Assembly (NCBI GenBank): GCA_013154295.1
Contig: JAADCS010000154.1
Location: 1-49,168 of the forward strand
Reading direction: 5' to 3'
Length of the DNA stretch: 49,168 nucleotides
From: Thermotogae bacterium
GTDB lineage: Bacteria; Hydrothermota; Hydrothermia; LBFQ01
How positions within the stretch are numbered: the stretch's first letter is position 1; every line of letters starts with the position of its first letter. Of the stretch, positions 38,697-46,852 are shown piece by piece. Position numbers and translations under genes: made by a program. The notes beneath the pieces were generated by a model. The model saw only the letters and a list, made by a program, of their open reading frames with translations, made no database searches and was not told where the DNA came from.

Positions 38697-39763
38697 AACC
38701 CCGCTTTTTCTTCTTCTTCCTACTGTGGGTTTTAACATTGGGGGGTATGGGGCTATCGTTGTGGGTCGTAAGTAAGCTGGAGGATAACGCCAAGAGTAGC
38801 TCCAGATCGTTATCAATTTTGGTATCTTCCCTCCTTATAAGCTCTCTGTCCAACAGAGAGCTTTACAACAAACTCAAGAGCGTCACCAGAGATATAGATT
38901 TCCCTGTCGCCATCTTCGATAACTCTGGCAAGCTACAAGTAGCGAAGAACGTTTCTCCCGAAAGGGCGAAGTATCTTCCCTTTAAGGAAGAGATAACCTA
39001 TTACGGTAAAAAGATAGGGGAACTCCGTTATGACTATCCCTCCTATACCCGTTGGCTCCGTTTGATAAATGTTGCACTATTTATGGGTATTCTCATAATC
39101 TCACTCCTATTCTTTTATACGCTGTACATAGCCGAGAGATACGAGTACACGGAATTTTGGGCGGGTTTTGCGAAGGGATTGGCCCACCAGCTCGCCACAC
39201 CCATCTCCTCGCTTCACGGTTGGTATGAGGTGGTGAAAGATAGACTGCCGGAAGAGGTACGCCGAGGAATGGAGAGGGATCTAAAGAGACTTACTTCCAT
39301 ACTCCGTAGGTTTTCCAAGCTGGGAGGTGAACCAGAGCTCGTGGAGGTGGAGCTTGAAAAGGTCCTTGAAGATGTGGTACATCAGATGAGGAATAAGTAC
39401 AAAAGTACACAGATACTCTTTGAAAGCCATCCGGTCAAAGTTATAGGAGATGCCGAACTGATAGGTTGGGCTGTGGAAAACTTCATAAAGAACTCCGTAG
39501 AGGCCGGGGCAACCCGCGTTAAGGTTTATATCCGACCGAAAGGGGAGAAGGTGTGCGTGATAGTTGAAGACAATGGAAAAGGGTTCGACCGTGAGGGTCT
39601 AAAAAAAGCCTTCAAAAAATCCTTTTCCACCAAACAGAGAGGGTGGGGGGTAGGTTTAACATTAGTCAAAAAGATAGCCCAGATACATGGTGGTGAGGTC
39701 TTCATAGAAGAAAGTTCTCCCTATTATAGAACGGCTGTGGTTTTCTGTCTAAAGGCCGCTTAA
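38693..39763 (+). CDS. membrane sensor histidine kinase (orphan)
   Basis: 356 aa. Two membrane helices (FFFFFLLWVLTLGGMGLSLW and LINVALFMGILIISLLFFYT) enclose a ~100-residue extracytoplasmic sensor. H-box: AKGLAHQLATPISSLHG, where HQLATP replaces the common HELRTP. The N box ENFIKNSVEAGA, G1 DNGKGF and G2 RGWGVGLTLVKKI form a complete ATPase domain. No HAMP domain was recognised. Start TTG overlaps the McrB-like stop. No response regulator is in the window, so the partner is elsewhere. Confidence 0.92.
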   Translation: MKPRFFFFFLLWVLTLGGMGLSLWVVSKLEDNAKSSSRSLSILVSSLLISSLSNRELYNKLKSVTRDIDFPVAIFDNSGKLQVAKNVSPERAKYLPFKEEITYYGKKIGELRYDYPSYTRWLRLINVALFMGILIISLLFFYTLYIAERYEYTEFWAGFAKGLAHQLATPISSLHGWYEVVKDRLPEEVRRGMERDLKRLTSILRRFSKLGGEPELVEVELEKVLEDVVHQMRNKYKSTQILFESHPVKVIGDAELIGWAVENFIKNSVEAGATRVKVYIRPKGEKVCVIVEDNGKGFDREGLKKAFKKSFSTKQRGWGVGLTLVKKIAQIHGGEVFIEESSPYYRTAVVFCLKAA

Positions 39764-39773
39764 GGAACCACCG

Positions 39774-39779
39774 TACAAT
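39774..39779 (+). promoter_or_regulatory. -10 box before rtcB (leaderless)
   Basis: TACAAT in the context ACCGTACAATTCC, 6 nt before the GTG at 39786. Confidence 0.6.
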
Positions 39780-39785
39780 TCCCAC

Positions 39786-41231
39786 GTGGGAGCGCGCCAG
39801 TATCTTAGAAGGATAGATCGCTTCATGTACGAATTACCTAAAACCTACAAACCGGGTATGAGAGTTCCCGGTCTTATCTTCACCAGTCCTTCCCTCATGC
39901 CAGAGGATGAGGCTCTGGAACAGATAGCCAACGTGGCCACGCTACCCGGTATAGCCAAATACTCTATAGGTATGCCCGATATCCATTGGGGCTACGGCTT
40001 TCCGGTTGGGGGGGTGGCTGCCTTTCGGATGGAGGACGGGGTCGTATCACCCGGTGGTATAGGTTTTGATATAAACTGTGGCGTGCGCCTCTTAAGGACT
40101 AACATCTTCGTGGATGAACTTCGAAGTGTAGCTGAACGGTTGGCCAACAAGCTCTACACTTACGTTCCCTCCGGAGTAGGTGTTGGAGGTCCTTTTAGAG
40201 CATCCAAGAGAGACCTAGAAGGTGTCTCCCACGAAGGTGCCCGTTACATGGTGGAATTGGGTTACGGCTGGCAGGAGGACCTGAAGTTCATAGAGGAAGC
40301 GGGTCGTATGAAAGGAGCCGATTTTTCCAAGGTCTCTAGAAGAGCTAGACAGAGGGGGGCAGATCAGCTCGGTACTTTGGGATCCGGTAATCACTTCCTG
40401 GAAGTGCAAGTCGTAGATAAGATATATGATCCCTACGTGGCCCGAAGGTTTGGCCTTTATAAGGGACAGGTGGTCGTTATGATACACTGCGGTAGTAGAG
40501 GATTCGGACATCAAATAGCCGACGATTACATCTCCGTAATGCTTTCGGTAATGGAGAGCAAATACGGGATAAAGGTGCCCGATAAACAGCTGGCTTGTGC
40601 CCCAATAACGAGTAAGGAAGGCGGAAACTATTTAAAAGCTATGGCCGCTGCCGCCAACTACGCTTTTGCCAACCGCCAGCTCATAACCTTCAACGTCAGG
40701 CGAGCCTTTGAAGAAGTTTTCAAAAGATCGGCCGACGACCTGGGTATGTATATACTCTACGACGTAGCCCATAACATAGCCAAATTTGAGACCTACGAGA
40801 TAGAAGGGCGAAAGTTGGAAGTTCTGGTACATCGCAAAGGGGCGACAAGAGCTTTCCCAGCTGGAAGACCGGAGATACCAGAAACCTACCGGGATGTGGG
40901 CCAACCTGTTATAATACCTGGAGATATGGGCCGTTACTCCTTCGTGTTGGTTGGAAAACCCGGTTCTCTAATCAAAAGCTTCGGATCTACTTGCCATGGA
41001 GCCGGTAGGGTACTCTCGCGTCGCAAGGCTAAAAGAATGTACTCGGTAGGTGAGGTAAGGAAACGTCTTCAGGAGAAGGGTATAATAATCCGTGCCAGTA
41101 GTAAGGCCACCATCCTTGAGGAGATACCTGAAGCCTACAAAGACGCCGAAGAGGTGGTAAAGGTGGTAGAAGGGGCAGGCCTTTCTAAGATAGTGACCCG
41201 CAATCGTCCACTCATCGTTATAAAGGGATAG
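39786..41231 (+). CDS. rtcB: RNA-splicing ligase RtcB
   Basis: 481 aa, full length. MPDIHWGYGFPVGGVAAF, SPGGIGFDINCGVRLL (metal Asp and Cys), GTLGSGNHFLEVQVV, IHCGSRGFGHQ, and the guanylylated-His motif FGSTCHGAGRVLSRRKAK. It joins 2',3'-cyclic phosphate and 5'-OH RNA ends with GTP and Mn2+. Archease and RtcA are not adjacent. Possible roles are RNA repair or tRNA handling. The GTG start is supported by the TACAAT box. Confidence 0.97.
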   Translation: MGARQYLRRIDRFMYELPKTYKPGMRVPGLIFTSPSLMPEDEALEQIANVATLPGIAKYSIGMPDIHWGYGFPVGGVAAFRMEDGVVSPGGIGFDINCGVRLLRTNIFVDELRSVAERLANKLYTYVPSGVGVGGPFRASKRDLEGVSHEGARYMVELGYGWQEDLKFIEEAGRMKGADFSKVSRRARQRGADQLGTLGSGNHFLEVQVVDKIYDPYVARRFGLYKGQVVVMIHCGSRGFGHQIADDYISVMLSVMESKYGIKVPDKQLACAPITSKEGGNYLKAMAAAANYAFANRQLITFNVRRAFEEVFKRSADDLGMYILYDVAHNIAKFETYEIEGRKLEVLVHRKGATRAFPAGRPEIPETYRDVGQPVIIPGDMGRYSFVLVGKPGSLIKSFGSTCHGAGRVLSRRKAKRMYSVGEVRKRLQEKGIIIRASSKATILEEIPEAYKDAEEVVKVVEGAGLSKIVTRNRPLIVIKG

Positions 41232-41247
41232 GATAGACTTACCACCG

Positions 41248-41253
41248 TAAAAT
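41248..41253 (+). promoter_or_regulatory. -10 box before the 41261 gene (leaderless)
   Basis: TAAAAT in the context CACCGTAAAATACC, 7 nt before the ATG at 41261. Confidence 0.7.
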
Positions 41254-41260
41254 ACCTGGC

Positions 41261-42346
41261 ATGGAAAGGGAACTTTCCCTTGAAGAGAAGAAGGATCTAC
41301 TCAACGTCCTGGAAGCCATGAATGATATGGACATTGTAACCCTCGATGATGAGGGATCCATAGAGGAGTTGTTGGCCAGGTTAGAGACCAAAAGGGAAAA
41401 GCTTCCACAATTTCATTCGGAACTGATAGAGAGGATGAAGAGCGGGAAGTACGAGGTGGTGGATGTGATAAAGCAAGGAAAATATGGCTTTGAAGATGAA
41501 AAGGGTAGGTTCTTTTTCACTCCTGTGAAGTTGATACACTACGCCAAAACGCTTATATACTCCTTCCCCTTTAAGCTCGGTAGATTCGCCGTTCCTTACA
41601 ACTATCCAGCTCTCTCTCTCCGGCAGAGGATGGCGGTACTGGATCTGAAGGATCCGAGAGATTTCGTTGATAAGATTCGCAAGATAATAGATGAAGAGAC
41701 CAAAAACCAAGATAAACTACCCTTGATCGAAGGGTATCCCAACGAAAGCTATGCAATATCTACCTTTACTTTTATGCTCAAGGATGTAGAAAGATTTTTG
41801 GACACCTACTCCACCAGGGTTATAAAACTTAAGAGCGATAGAGAACTTTATCCTATATCCTTGCAGCTTTCCGACCATACACGGTTGTACAGGACCTATC
41901 CGGATCTCTACTTCTTCCCTACAGGTCTCTTGGGGTTTTTGAGCTTTACGGTGGTTCAGGATGCCCCCTTACTGGTGGCAAGCCTTCTCTCCTGGCCCCG
42001 TATGTTGGCCTATCATCAAATCCTTTCCAAAAACACCTGGGAGAGATTGGTAGAGGGTAAGAATGTTCTTATCCACTACCCTGAGAACAGGAAGGATGAA
42101 GAGATTGAAAGCGATTTTCGTCCTGTTAGCTTACCTAGACCTATCACCTATACCCAACTGGCCCACTTTTACAACAAAGATCTCCCGGATTATGAGCTGG
42201 AGGGTCAGCCATTGGCTAAATGGAAAGAGGAGGGGGATCCGATTTACACCGAAGCCATAAAGACCTTCGCGTACATAGAGTGGCAGCTTAAAGAGTGGAA
42301 GGCCATTTCCTTCCCTTCAGAGATCATTTTGAGAAAGTACCTATGA
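41261..42346 (+). CDS. hypothetical protein upstream of lpxA
   Basis: 361 aa, soluble, no family recognised. The N-terminal ~70 residues are helical and acidic (EEKKDLLNVLEAMNDMDIVT). The middle mixes strands and helices (YGFEDEKGRFFFTPVKLIHY; TYPDLYFFPTGLLGFLSFTV) and the C-terminus is helical. No catalytic motif, signal peptide or membrane helix seen. The last 4 nt overlap lpxA (ATGA), so its product is co-made with the first lipid A enzyme; an envelope link is contextual only. Confidence 0.7.
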   Translation: MERELSLEEKKDLLNVLEAMNDMDIVTLDDEGSIEELLARLETKREKLPQFHSELIERMKSGKYEVVDVIKQGKYGFEDEKGRFFFTPVKLIHYAKTLIYSFPFKLGRFAVPYNYPALSLRQRMAVLDLKDPRDFVDKIRKIIDEETKNQDKLPLIEGYPNESYAISTFTFMLKDVERFLDTYSTRVIKLKSDRELYPISLQLSDHTRLYRTYPDLYFFPTGLLGFLSFTVVQDAPLLVASLLSWPRMLAYHQILSKNTWERLVEGKNVLIHYPENRKDEEIESDFRPVSLPRPITYTQLAHFYNKDLPDYELEGQPLAKWKEEGDPIYTEAIKTFAYIEWQLKEWKAISFPSEIILRKYL

Positions 42347-43131
42347 AAGTGCATCCAACGGCTATATTTGAAGGTAGAGTGGAGTTGGATGAGGGCGTCG
42401 AAATAGGACCGTATGTCTTCATATCAGGTAACGTCAGGATCGGCAAGAACACCCGTATAGGAGCCTATGTACATATCACCGGCAAGGTGAAAATAGGCGC
42501 CAACAACCGTATCCATCACTCCGTATCCATAGGTGATCCCCCCCAGGATGCGGCTTACGGGGGGGAGGATACGGAGGTTGTTATAGGTGACCATAATACC
42601 ATAAGAGAGTTCGTAACTATTCATAGAGCAACCGGTGAAGGTAGTAGGACCGTTTTGGGTGACGGTAACTTCCTAATGGCTTACGTCCACATAGCCCACA
42701 ACTGCGAGGTGGCTGACGGTGTGGTGATAGCCAATGCAGCCCAGCTGGCCGGCCACGTTAGGGTGGAAAGGAGAGCATTCGTATCTGGCGTTTTAGGGAT
42801 ACATCAGTGGGCGCGAGTAGGAGAATTTGCCATGGTAGGAGGTATGACCCGCTTGAACAGGGATGCACCCCCTTACTTTACCACCGTAGGTTACGATCCC
42901 CTCGTGGTGGGTTTGAACCTGGTGGGGTTAAGGAGAGCGGGTTTTACAAAAGATGAGATCTCAAACCTGAAAGAAGCTTATGATCTCATATACAGGAGCG
43001 ATCTACCGCTTGAAAAAGCCCTTGAAGAACTGAAGAGGAAGTTTCCGGATGATCCCCATATCTCACATCTCGTGGAGTTTTTCAGAACCACCCTCCGCGG
43101 GGTAATACTCAAGTCCCCCAAAAGATCCTAA
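42343..43131 (+). CDS. lpxA: UDP-N-acetylglucosamine acyltransferase
   Basis: 262 aa from the ATG at 42343 (MKVHPTAIFEGRVELDEGVE). A left-handed beta-helix of hexapeptide repeats is followed by a helical C-terminal domain (GFTKDEISNLKEAYDLIYRS). Catalytic His lies in MAYVHIAHNCEV, with HQWARVGEFAMVGGMTRLNR and DAPPYFTTVG as family signatures. It starts lipid A synthesis by acylating UDP-GlcNAc at O3, evidence for an LPS outer membrane. It converges with, and overlaps by 4 nt, the 43128 gene. Confidence 0.96.
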   Translation: MKVHPTAIFEGRVELDEGVEIGPYVFISGNVRIGKNTRIGAYVHITGKVKIGANNRIHHSVSIGDPPQDAAYGGEDTEVVIGDHNTIREFVTIHRATGEGSRTVLGDGNFLMAYVHIAHNCEVADGVVIANAAQLAGHVRVERRAFVSGVLGIHQWARVGEFAMVGGMTRLNRDAPPYFTTVGYDPLVVGLNLVGLRRAGFTKDEISNLKEAYDLIYRSDLPLEKALEELKRKFPDDPHISHLVEFFRTTLRGVILKSPKRS

Positions 43132-43574
43132 GAAACAGTAAGGTGGATCAAAACCCCTATGATCATTCCCATCAAGGCTCCCGCTAAAACTTCCTTGGGG
43201 GTATGGCCTAAAAGTTCCTTCAGCTCTGTGTCAGATATAGGATGACCTTTCAAAAACTCATCTAAGATAACGTTTAGGACCTTCGCTTGTTCGCCAGCAG
43301 CCTTGCGAACGCCGGCAGCGTCGTACATGATTATCAAACTGAAGAAAGCCACAGCTCCGAACAGTGGGCTTGAGAAACCTTCCGAAAGACCTATCATCGT
43401 GCTCAGGGCTACCACCGATGCCGAATGAGCCGAAGGCATTCCTCCTGTACCTACCAAACGCGACAGATCTGCTCGTCTGGTTTTTACCAGAGTGGCCAAG
43501 AACTTTAAGAGTTGAGCTATAACGGATGATAGAATGGCCCCCCACAGATAGTGGTTGCTTAAGAAATCCTTCAT
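43128..43574 (-). CDS. divergent PAP2-family (DUF212) membrane protein
   Basis: 148 aa from the ATG at 43574, which overlaps the COG2426 stop (ATGA). Several membrane helices. Signature GTGGMPSAHSASVVALSTMI and IMYDAAGVRKAAGEQAKVLN, then the GHTPKEVLAGALMGMIIGVL end match the YuiD/DUF212 family of PAP2-related proteins. Likely an inner-membrane phosphatase-like protein; substrate unknown. Confidence 0.93.
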   Translation of the reverse strand: MKDFLSNHYLWGAILSSVIAQLLKFLATLVKTRRADLSRLVGTGGMPSAHSASVVALSTMIGLSEGFSSPLFGAVAFFSLIIMYDAAGVRKAAGEQAKVLNVILDEFLKGHPISDTELKELLGHTPKEVLAGALMGMIIGVLIHLTVS

Positions 43575-44104
43575 CGTCGCGCCAGCAGTAAGGAGAGAAG
43601 TAGAAGTGCTATAAACAGTAGCGCAACGGCCCACCAACCGATGTGTGAGGCGAAAGAGACTATAACACCGGCGACCAAAACTCCTGCCGCTATACTGAAG
43701 AAAGCCTCTTTAAAAGGGAGAGCGAACACCTCGGCCACCACACTACCCATCCACGCCCCCGTTCCTGGCATGGGTATAGCCACAAATAGAAACACTCCCA
43801 GGGCTTTGAGACGCCGCACCGATACTCCCTTCCTTCTGGCCCTCTCATACAGCCAGTTGAAGAAACGGCGAGTGGGTTTCCAACGCTGTGAGATTTCCGA
43901 CAGCGGACGCAACAGTATGAGAAGAAAGGGAACTGGAAGTAGGTTACCTAATACGGCGATCAAGAAGGCTTTCCAAGGGGGCATACCGTAGTATATCACC
44001 CCCATAGGTATAGCGCCCCTGAGCTCTAAAAGGGGAAGGGTGGCCGCCGTGAAGACGGCCACCTCCGGCGGAAGTGTCTTTACAAACGCTAGGATTTCAT
44101 TCAA
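43571..44104 (-). CDS. COG2426 'small multidrug export' membrane protein
   Basis: 177 aa, about five membrane helices. Signature PLLELRGAIPMGVIYYGMPP, AVLGNLLPVPFLLILLRPL, and AIPMPGTGAWMGSVVAEVFA match the COG2426/Sm_multidrug_ex family. The name is historical; transport function is not well shown. Starts with an 8-nt overlap with rplU, so it is translationally coupled to ribosomal protein L21, an unusual partner. Confidence 0.9.
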   Translation of the reverse strand: MNEILAFVKTLPPEVAVFTAATLPLLELRGAIPMGVIYYGMPPWKAFLIAVLGNLLPVPFLLILLRPLSEISQRWKPTRRFFNWLYERARRKGVSVRRLKALGVFLFVAIPMPGTGAWMGSVVAEVFALPFKEAFFSIAAGVLVAGVIVSFASHIGWWAVALLFIALLLLSLLLARR

Positions 44105-44384
44105 TTTTCTCCACCACTACCTTGGTGTAATGCTGTTCGTGGTGGTACATCCGCCTGTAGTTGGTCTTGCGCCTCATCTTGAACACGAGTAGGGGCTTTG
44201 AGAAGTGTTCAATCACCTTCAACGTAGCTTTATGGCCTCTAAACTCTAAACCGTTGGGCCCCTTATAGAGGATGACCTCTGCTTGGAGGGTATCCCCCTC
44301 CTCAGCATCCACCTTGGGTACGGTTATCAGCTGCCCTTCCTTTACGGGTATCTGGAAACCTTTAAACTTAATGATAGCCTTCAT
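44097..44384 (-). CDS. rplU: 50S ribosomal protein L21
   Basis: 95 aa, slightly short. KAIIKFKGFQIPVKEGQLI and the diagnostic C-terminal VFKMRRKTNYRRMYHHEQHYT identify L21, which binds domain I of 23S rRNA. AGGAGGT lies 7 nt before the ATG, one of only two strong Shine-Dalgarno sites at starts here. Instead of rpmA (L27), the usual next gene, a COG2426 membrane protein follows, and an FHA/TPR gene precedes it. Confidence 0.96.
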   Translation of the reverse strand: MKAIIKFKGFQIPVKEGQLITVPKVDAEEGDTLQAEVILYKGPNGLEFRGHKATLKVIEHFSKPLLVFKMRRKTNYRRMYHHEQHYTKVVVEKIE

Positions 44385-44391
44385 CTCCTAT

Positions 44392-44398
44392 ACCTCCT
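44392..44398 (-). promoter_or_regulatory. Shine-Dalgarno site of rplU
   Basis: AGGAGGT on the minus strand, 7 nt before the ATG at 44384, lying directly after the stop of the FHA gene. rplU is thus translated from a longer mRNA in the classical way. Confidence 0.8.
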
Positions 44399-46153
44399 TT
44401 ATTGGCTCAACCTTTGAATGGCTCTTTTAGCCCGCGCGTTGCTCTTGTCGTACCTAAGAACGAGTCGCCAGTACTTCAAAGCTTCCTGTTTGTTACCCGC
44501 CTTCTCGTAAGCCAAAGCTTTACTCTCCAACTCCGCTAACTGCTGATAACGGCGTGCTGTAGCATTGCGAGGATTCTCACTCAATATGTCAGTGGCCAAC
44601 CTTTTGACAGTGCGTAGATCCCCCCGACGATAGGCGTTTATCATCTGTCTCTGTTTGTCTATGGTCTGTGAGGATGCCAAATTTATAGCAGGCTTCGGTG
44701 TCCCCAAATCCACCTTAACCGACGGTAGCGAAACCGAGGTACTCACGTCTATGCGTTGCTCCTTCTTTAGCGCGATAGAGCCGGCCTTTAGACCACCTCG
44801 CTCGTTCTTATTCGTGGATTTTGATGCTATTTTTTTGCTTTTTGCAGGTTTTTTGTATCTTTGTTTAACTTCCTCTCTCTTTTTGGCAAAAACCTTTTTT
44901 ACCTCCTCAATCTTCACGGGCTTCTTTGAAGACTTTAGATCCAGTAACGTAGCTTTCAGAGCTTGAAGATCTTCGTTCTCGGGATCTATGGATAGGGCTA
45001 CCTCAAGGGCCTTAAGGGCTTCGTCGTATTTCCCTTCTTCCATGAACTTTCGGGCCACGGCCACGTTTTCCTCAACGGCTATACGGTTCAAAAGCGGGGC
45101 ATATAGGGCAGCGAACTGAGGTTTATCTCCCAGTATAGGTGCCACGGAGTCCAGTTTGGCTAGGGCCTTATCTAACTGGTTTTGAGCCATGAGCTTTTTG
45201 GCTTGAACCACCTTATCCCACGCCGACAGGAGACTGTCTGCCTTTTTAAGATAGTCTTTGGCCTGAATCAGATTTTTGTTTATACTTAGGGCTCGTTGGG
45301 CGTATTCCTTAACCAGTTTATAGTTTTCTCTTATTCTCTCCGGGTTACCCTCGTTCTCCGCTGCAGCAAAGGTGGAAACCGCCAAACTTAGATTGCTTTG
45401 CGCCTCATTTTTCCTTTGGTTGAAATAGAGTAGGGAAGCGACCACTGCCACTAGAACGGCTAACCCCCCTATGGCACCGAACAGCCATCTGTTTGCCCTA
45501 CGTCCTACGGCTAAAAGTTCCGTTTCGGGTTTTTCGGTGGGATTGACGTAAAGAAGAGCCATGCGGCCTACTTTTAGGATGTCGCCACTTTTGAGTTTGG
45601 TCCTCTCGTTCAGGGGCTTCTTGTTTAGAAGAGTGGGATTGGTTTCACTCAAGTTTTCCACCTCAACCCCATCGCCTAAAAAGTGTATACGGAGGTGTTC
45701 CCTTGAGGTGTGGGGATCCGACACCCTATACTCCACGTCGGGGGAACGACCTAATATTCCTGAAGATACTATTTCAATCACTTCCCCGGAGTTGGGACCC
45801 GCAATTATTTTGAAGTAAGGTGGCTCGTCTGCTTCCAAAAATTGGGTGGGTTGGCTCGTACCTTCCGACGGCTCCGGAGCTTCCACCACCACCATCTTCA
45901 CTCTACCTAAAAAATCCACCTCGGTGCCGGGAACCAGTTCAGCCTCCTTAACGTTGGGTGTGCCATTTACGCTCACACCCTTCCCTTTCACTTTAAGGAT
46001 GTATGCGTCCCCAGATCTATCTATTACAGCAAACTCCGGCGGTGCACCGATGACGAAGAGATCACTCTTAGCTGATCCCCCAATAACGAAAGGTACCCTT
46101 CTTATGGTTATCTCTCTCTCTCTTTCACCGATCTTTATTCTTACTTTGAGCAT
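44399..46153 (-). CDS. double-FHA, single-pass membrane protein with TPRs
   Basis: 584 aa. Residues ~1-90 are a divergent FHA domain, ~110-210 a canonical one (GEVIEIVSSGILGRSPDVEY; DPHTSREHLRIHF; LLNKKPLNERTKLKSGDILK), which binds phosphothreonine. One helix follows (WLFGAIGGLAVLVAVVASLL), then TPR helices (~255-400), a Lys/Ser-rich linker, and a final TPR pair. The last ~75 residues are paralogous to the end of the 18085 protein. Topology suggests FHA in the cytoplasm and TPRs outside. TAGAAT lies 9 nt before the ATG. It follows a DivIVA-like gene, hinting at an envelope or division scaffold. Confidence 0.82.
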   Translation of the reverse strand: MLKVRIKIGEREREITIRRVPFVIGGSAKSDLFVIGAPPEFAVIDRSGDAYILKVKGKGVSVNGTPNVKEAELVPGTEVDFLGRVKMVVVEAPEPSEGTSQPTQFLEADEPPYFKIIAGPNSGEVIEIVSSGILGRSPDVEYRVSDPHTSREHLRIHFLGDGVEVENLSETNPTLLNKKPLNERTKLKSGDILKVGRMALLYVNPTEKPETELLAVGRRANRWLFGAIGGLAVLVAVVASLLYFNQRKNEAQSNLSLAVSTFAAAENEGNPERIRENYKLVKEYAQRALSINKNLIQAKDYLKKADSLLSAWDKVVQAKKLMAQNQLDKALAKLDSVAPILGDKPQFAALYAPLLNRIAVEENVAVARKFMEEGKYDEALKALEVALSIDPENEDLQALKATLLDLKSSKKPVKIEEVKKVFAKKREEVKQRYKKPAKSKKIASKSTNKNERGGLKAGSIALKKEQRIDVSTSVSLPSVKVDLGTPKPAINLASSQTIDKQRQMINAYRRGDLRTVKRLATDILSENPRNATARRYQQLAELESKALAYEKAGNKQEALKYWRLVLRYDKSNARAKRAIQRLSQ

Positions 46154-46160
46154 ACTGTCT

Positions 46161-46793
46161 CTATTCTAAGTCCGCAGCGAGCTGTTCCACCTTGCGGGCG
46201 ATGTTGAGCAACTCCTTTTTGATGGAGTCGTATATGGTTTTACGTTTCTCTTCAATCTCTGATAGCTCGGCTTTGAGGATGCTAAGCTTCCTTTGAAGAT
46301 CCGCCTCTTTGAGCTGGGCCTCCCTTAGTATCCGCTCGGCTTCAATCTGGGCGTCCCTTAGGATCTTCTCGGCCTCCTTTCTCTTTTCCTCCACGGTCCT
46401 ATCGCCGGCCTCCTTGGCCATCCTAAGGAGTTGTGTGGCGAGCTTCTCTTCGGGAATTGAATCCCAATCAAAGGCGGCGCCGCTTCCTCGAGTTTCGGCC
46501 TCCTCTAATTTGCGTTTAAGAGCCGCGTTTTCCTTTAGGAGTAGCCCAATCCTTTCTTCCAACTCTTTTACCTTCTCCTCATATTGGAGAATAACCTCCT
46601 CCGAGACCGCTCCAACTTCACCTCCAACTTCGACCTTCTTTTCCAGTTCCTCAATCTGCCGGGCTATACGGTTCAGGAAAGCCTTGACCTCTTCGGGATC
46701 GTAACCCTTCTTGCCAAGACCTCCCACGAGACGGAACTCCTGGGTTTTGACTATGCTGCTTAGGGATTTCTTCCGCTTCGGGAACTTTGCCAT
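46161..46793 (-). CDS. DivIVA-like coiled-coil protein
   Basis: 210 aa. An N-terminal DivIVA-type segment (EFRLVGGLGKKGYDPEEVKAF, split here as FRLVGGLGKKGYDPEEV + KAFLNRIARQI) is followed by long coiled coils (EEVILQYEEKVKELEERIGL; AEKILRDAQIEAERILREAQ). DivIVA/GpsB/Wag31 proteins sense membrane curvature and organise division or polar growth; some are phosphorylated and bound by FHA proteins. The FHA gene starts 7 nt downstream, which fits that idea (inference). TAAAAT lies 6 nt before the ATG. Confidence 0.8.
   Translation of the reverse strand: MAKFPKRKKSLSSIVKTQEFRLVGGLGKKGYDPEEVKAFLNRIARQIEELEKKVEVGGEVGAVSEEVILQYEEKVKELEERIGLLLKENAALKRKLEEAETRGSGAAFDWDSIPEEKLATQLLRMAKEAGDRTVEEKRKEAEKILRDAQIEAERILREAQLKEADLQRKLSILKAELSEIEEKRKTIYDSIKKELLNIARKVEQLAADLE
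46163..46168 (-). promoter_or_regulatory. -10 box before the FHA gene (leaderless, internal)
   Basis: TAGAAT, 9 nt before the ATG at 46153, overlapping the last codons of the DivIVA-like gene. It would let the FHA gene be transcribed independently. Confidence 0.55.
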
Positions 46794-46799
46794 GTGACT

Positions 46800-46805
46800 A
46801 TTTTA
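46800..46805 (-). promoter_or_regulatory. -10 box before the DivIVA-like gene (leaderless)
   Basis: TAAAAT in the context GCCGTAAAATAGTC, 6 nt before the ATG at 46793; divergent from TAGAAT at 46841. Confidence 0.7.
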
Positions 46806-46840
46806 CGGCTGAAAGACCATTCGGTTGCCCCTTACGAGCG

Positions 46841-46846
46841 TAGAAT
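46841..46846 (+). promoter_or_regulatory. -10 box before the 46853 lipoprotein gene (leaderless)
   Basis: TAGAAT in the context GCGTAGAATACC, 6 nt before the ATG. Confidence 0.7.
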
Positions 46847-46852
46847 ACCTCC

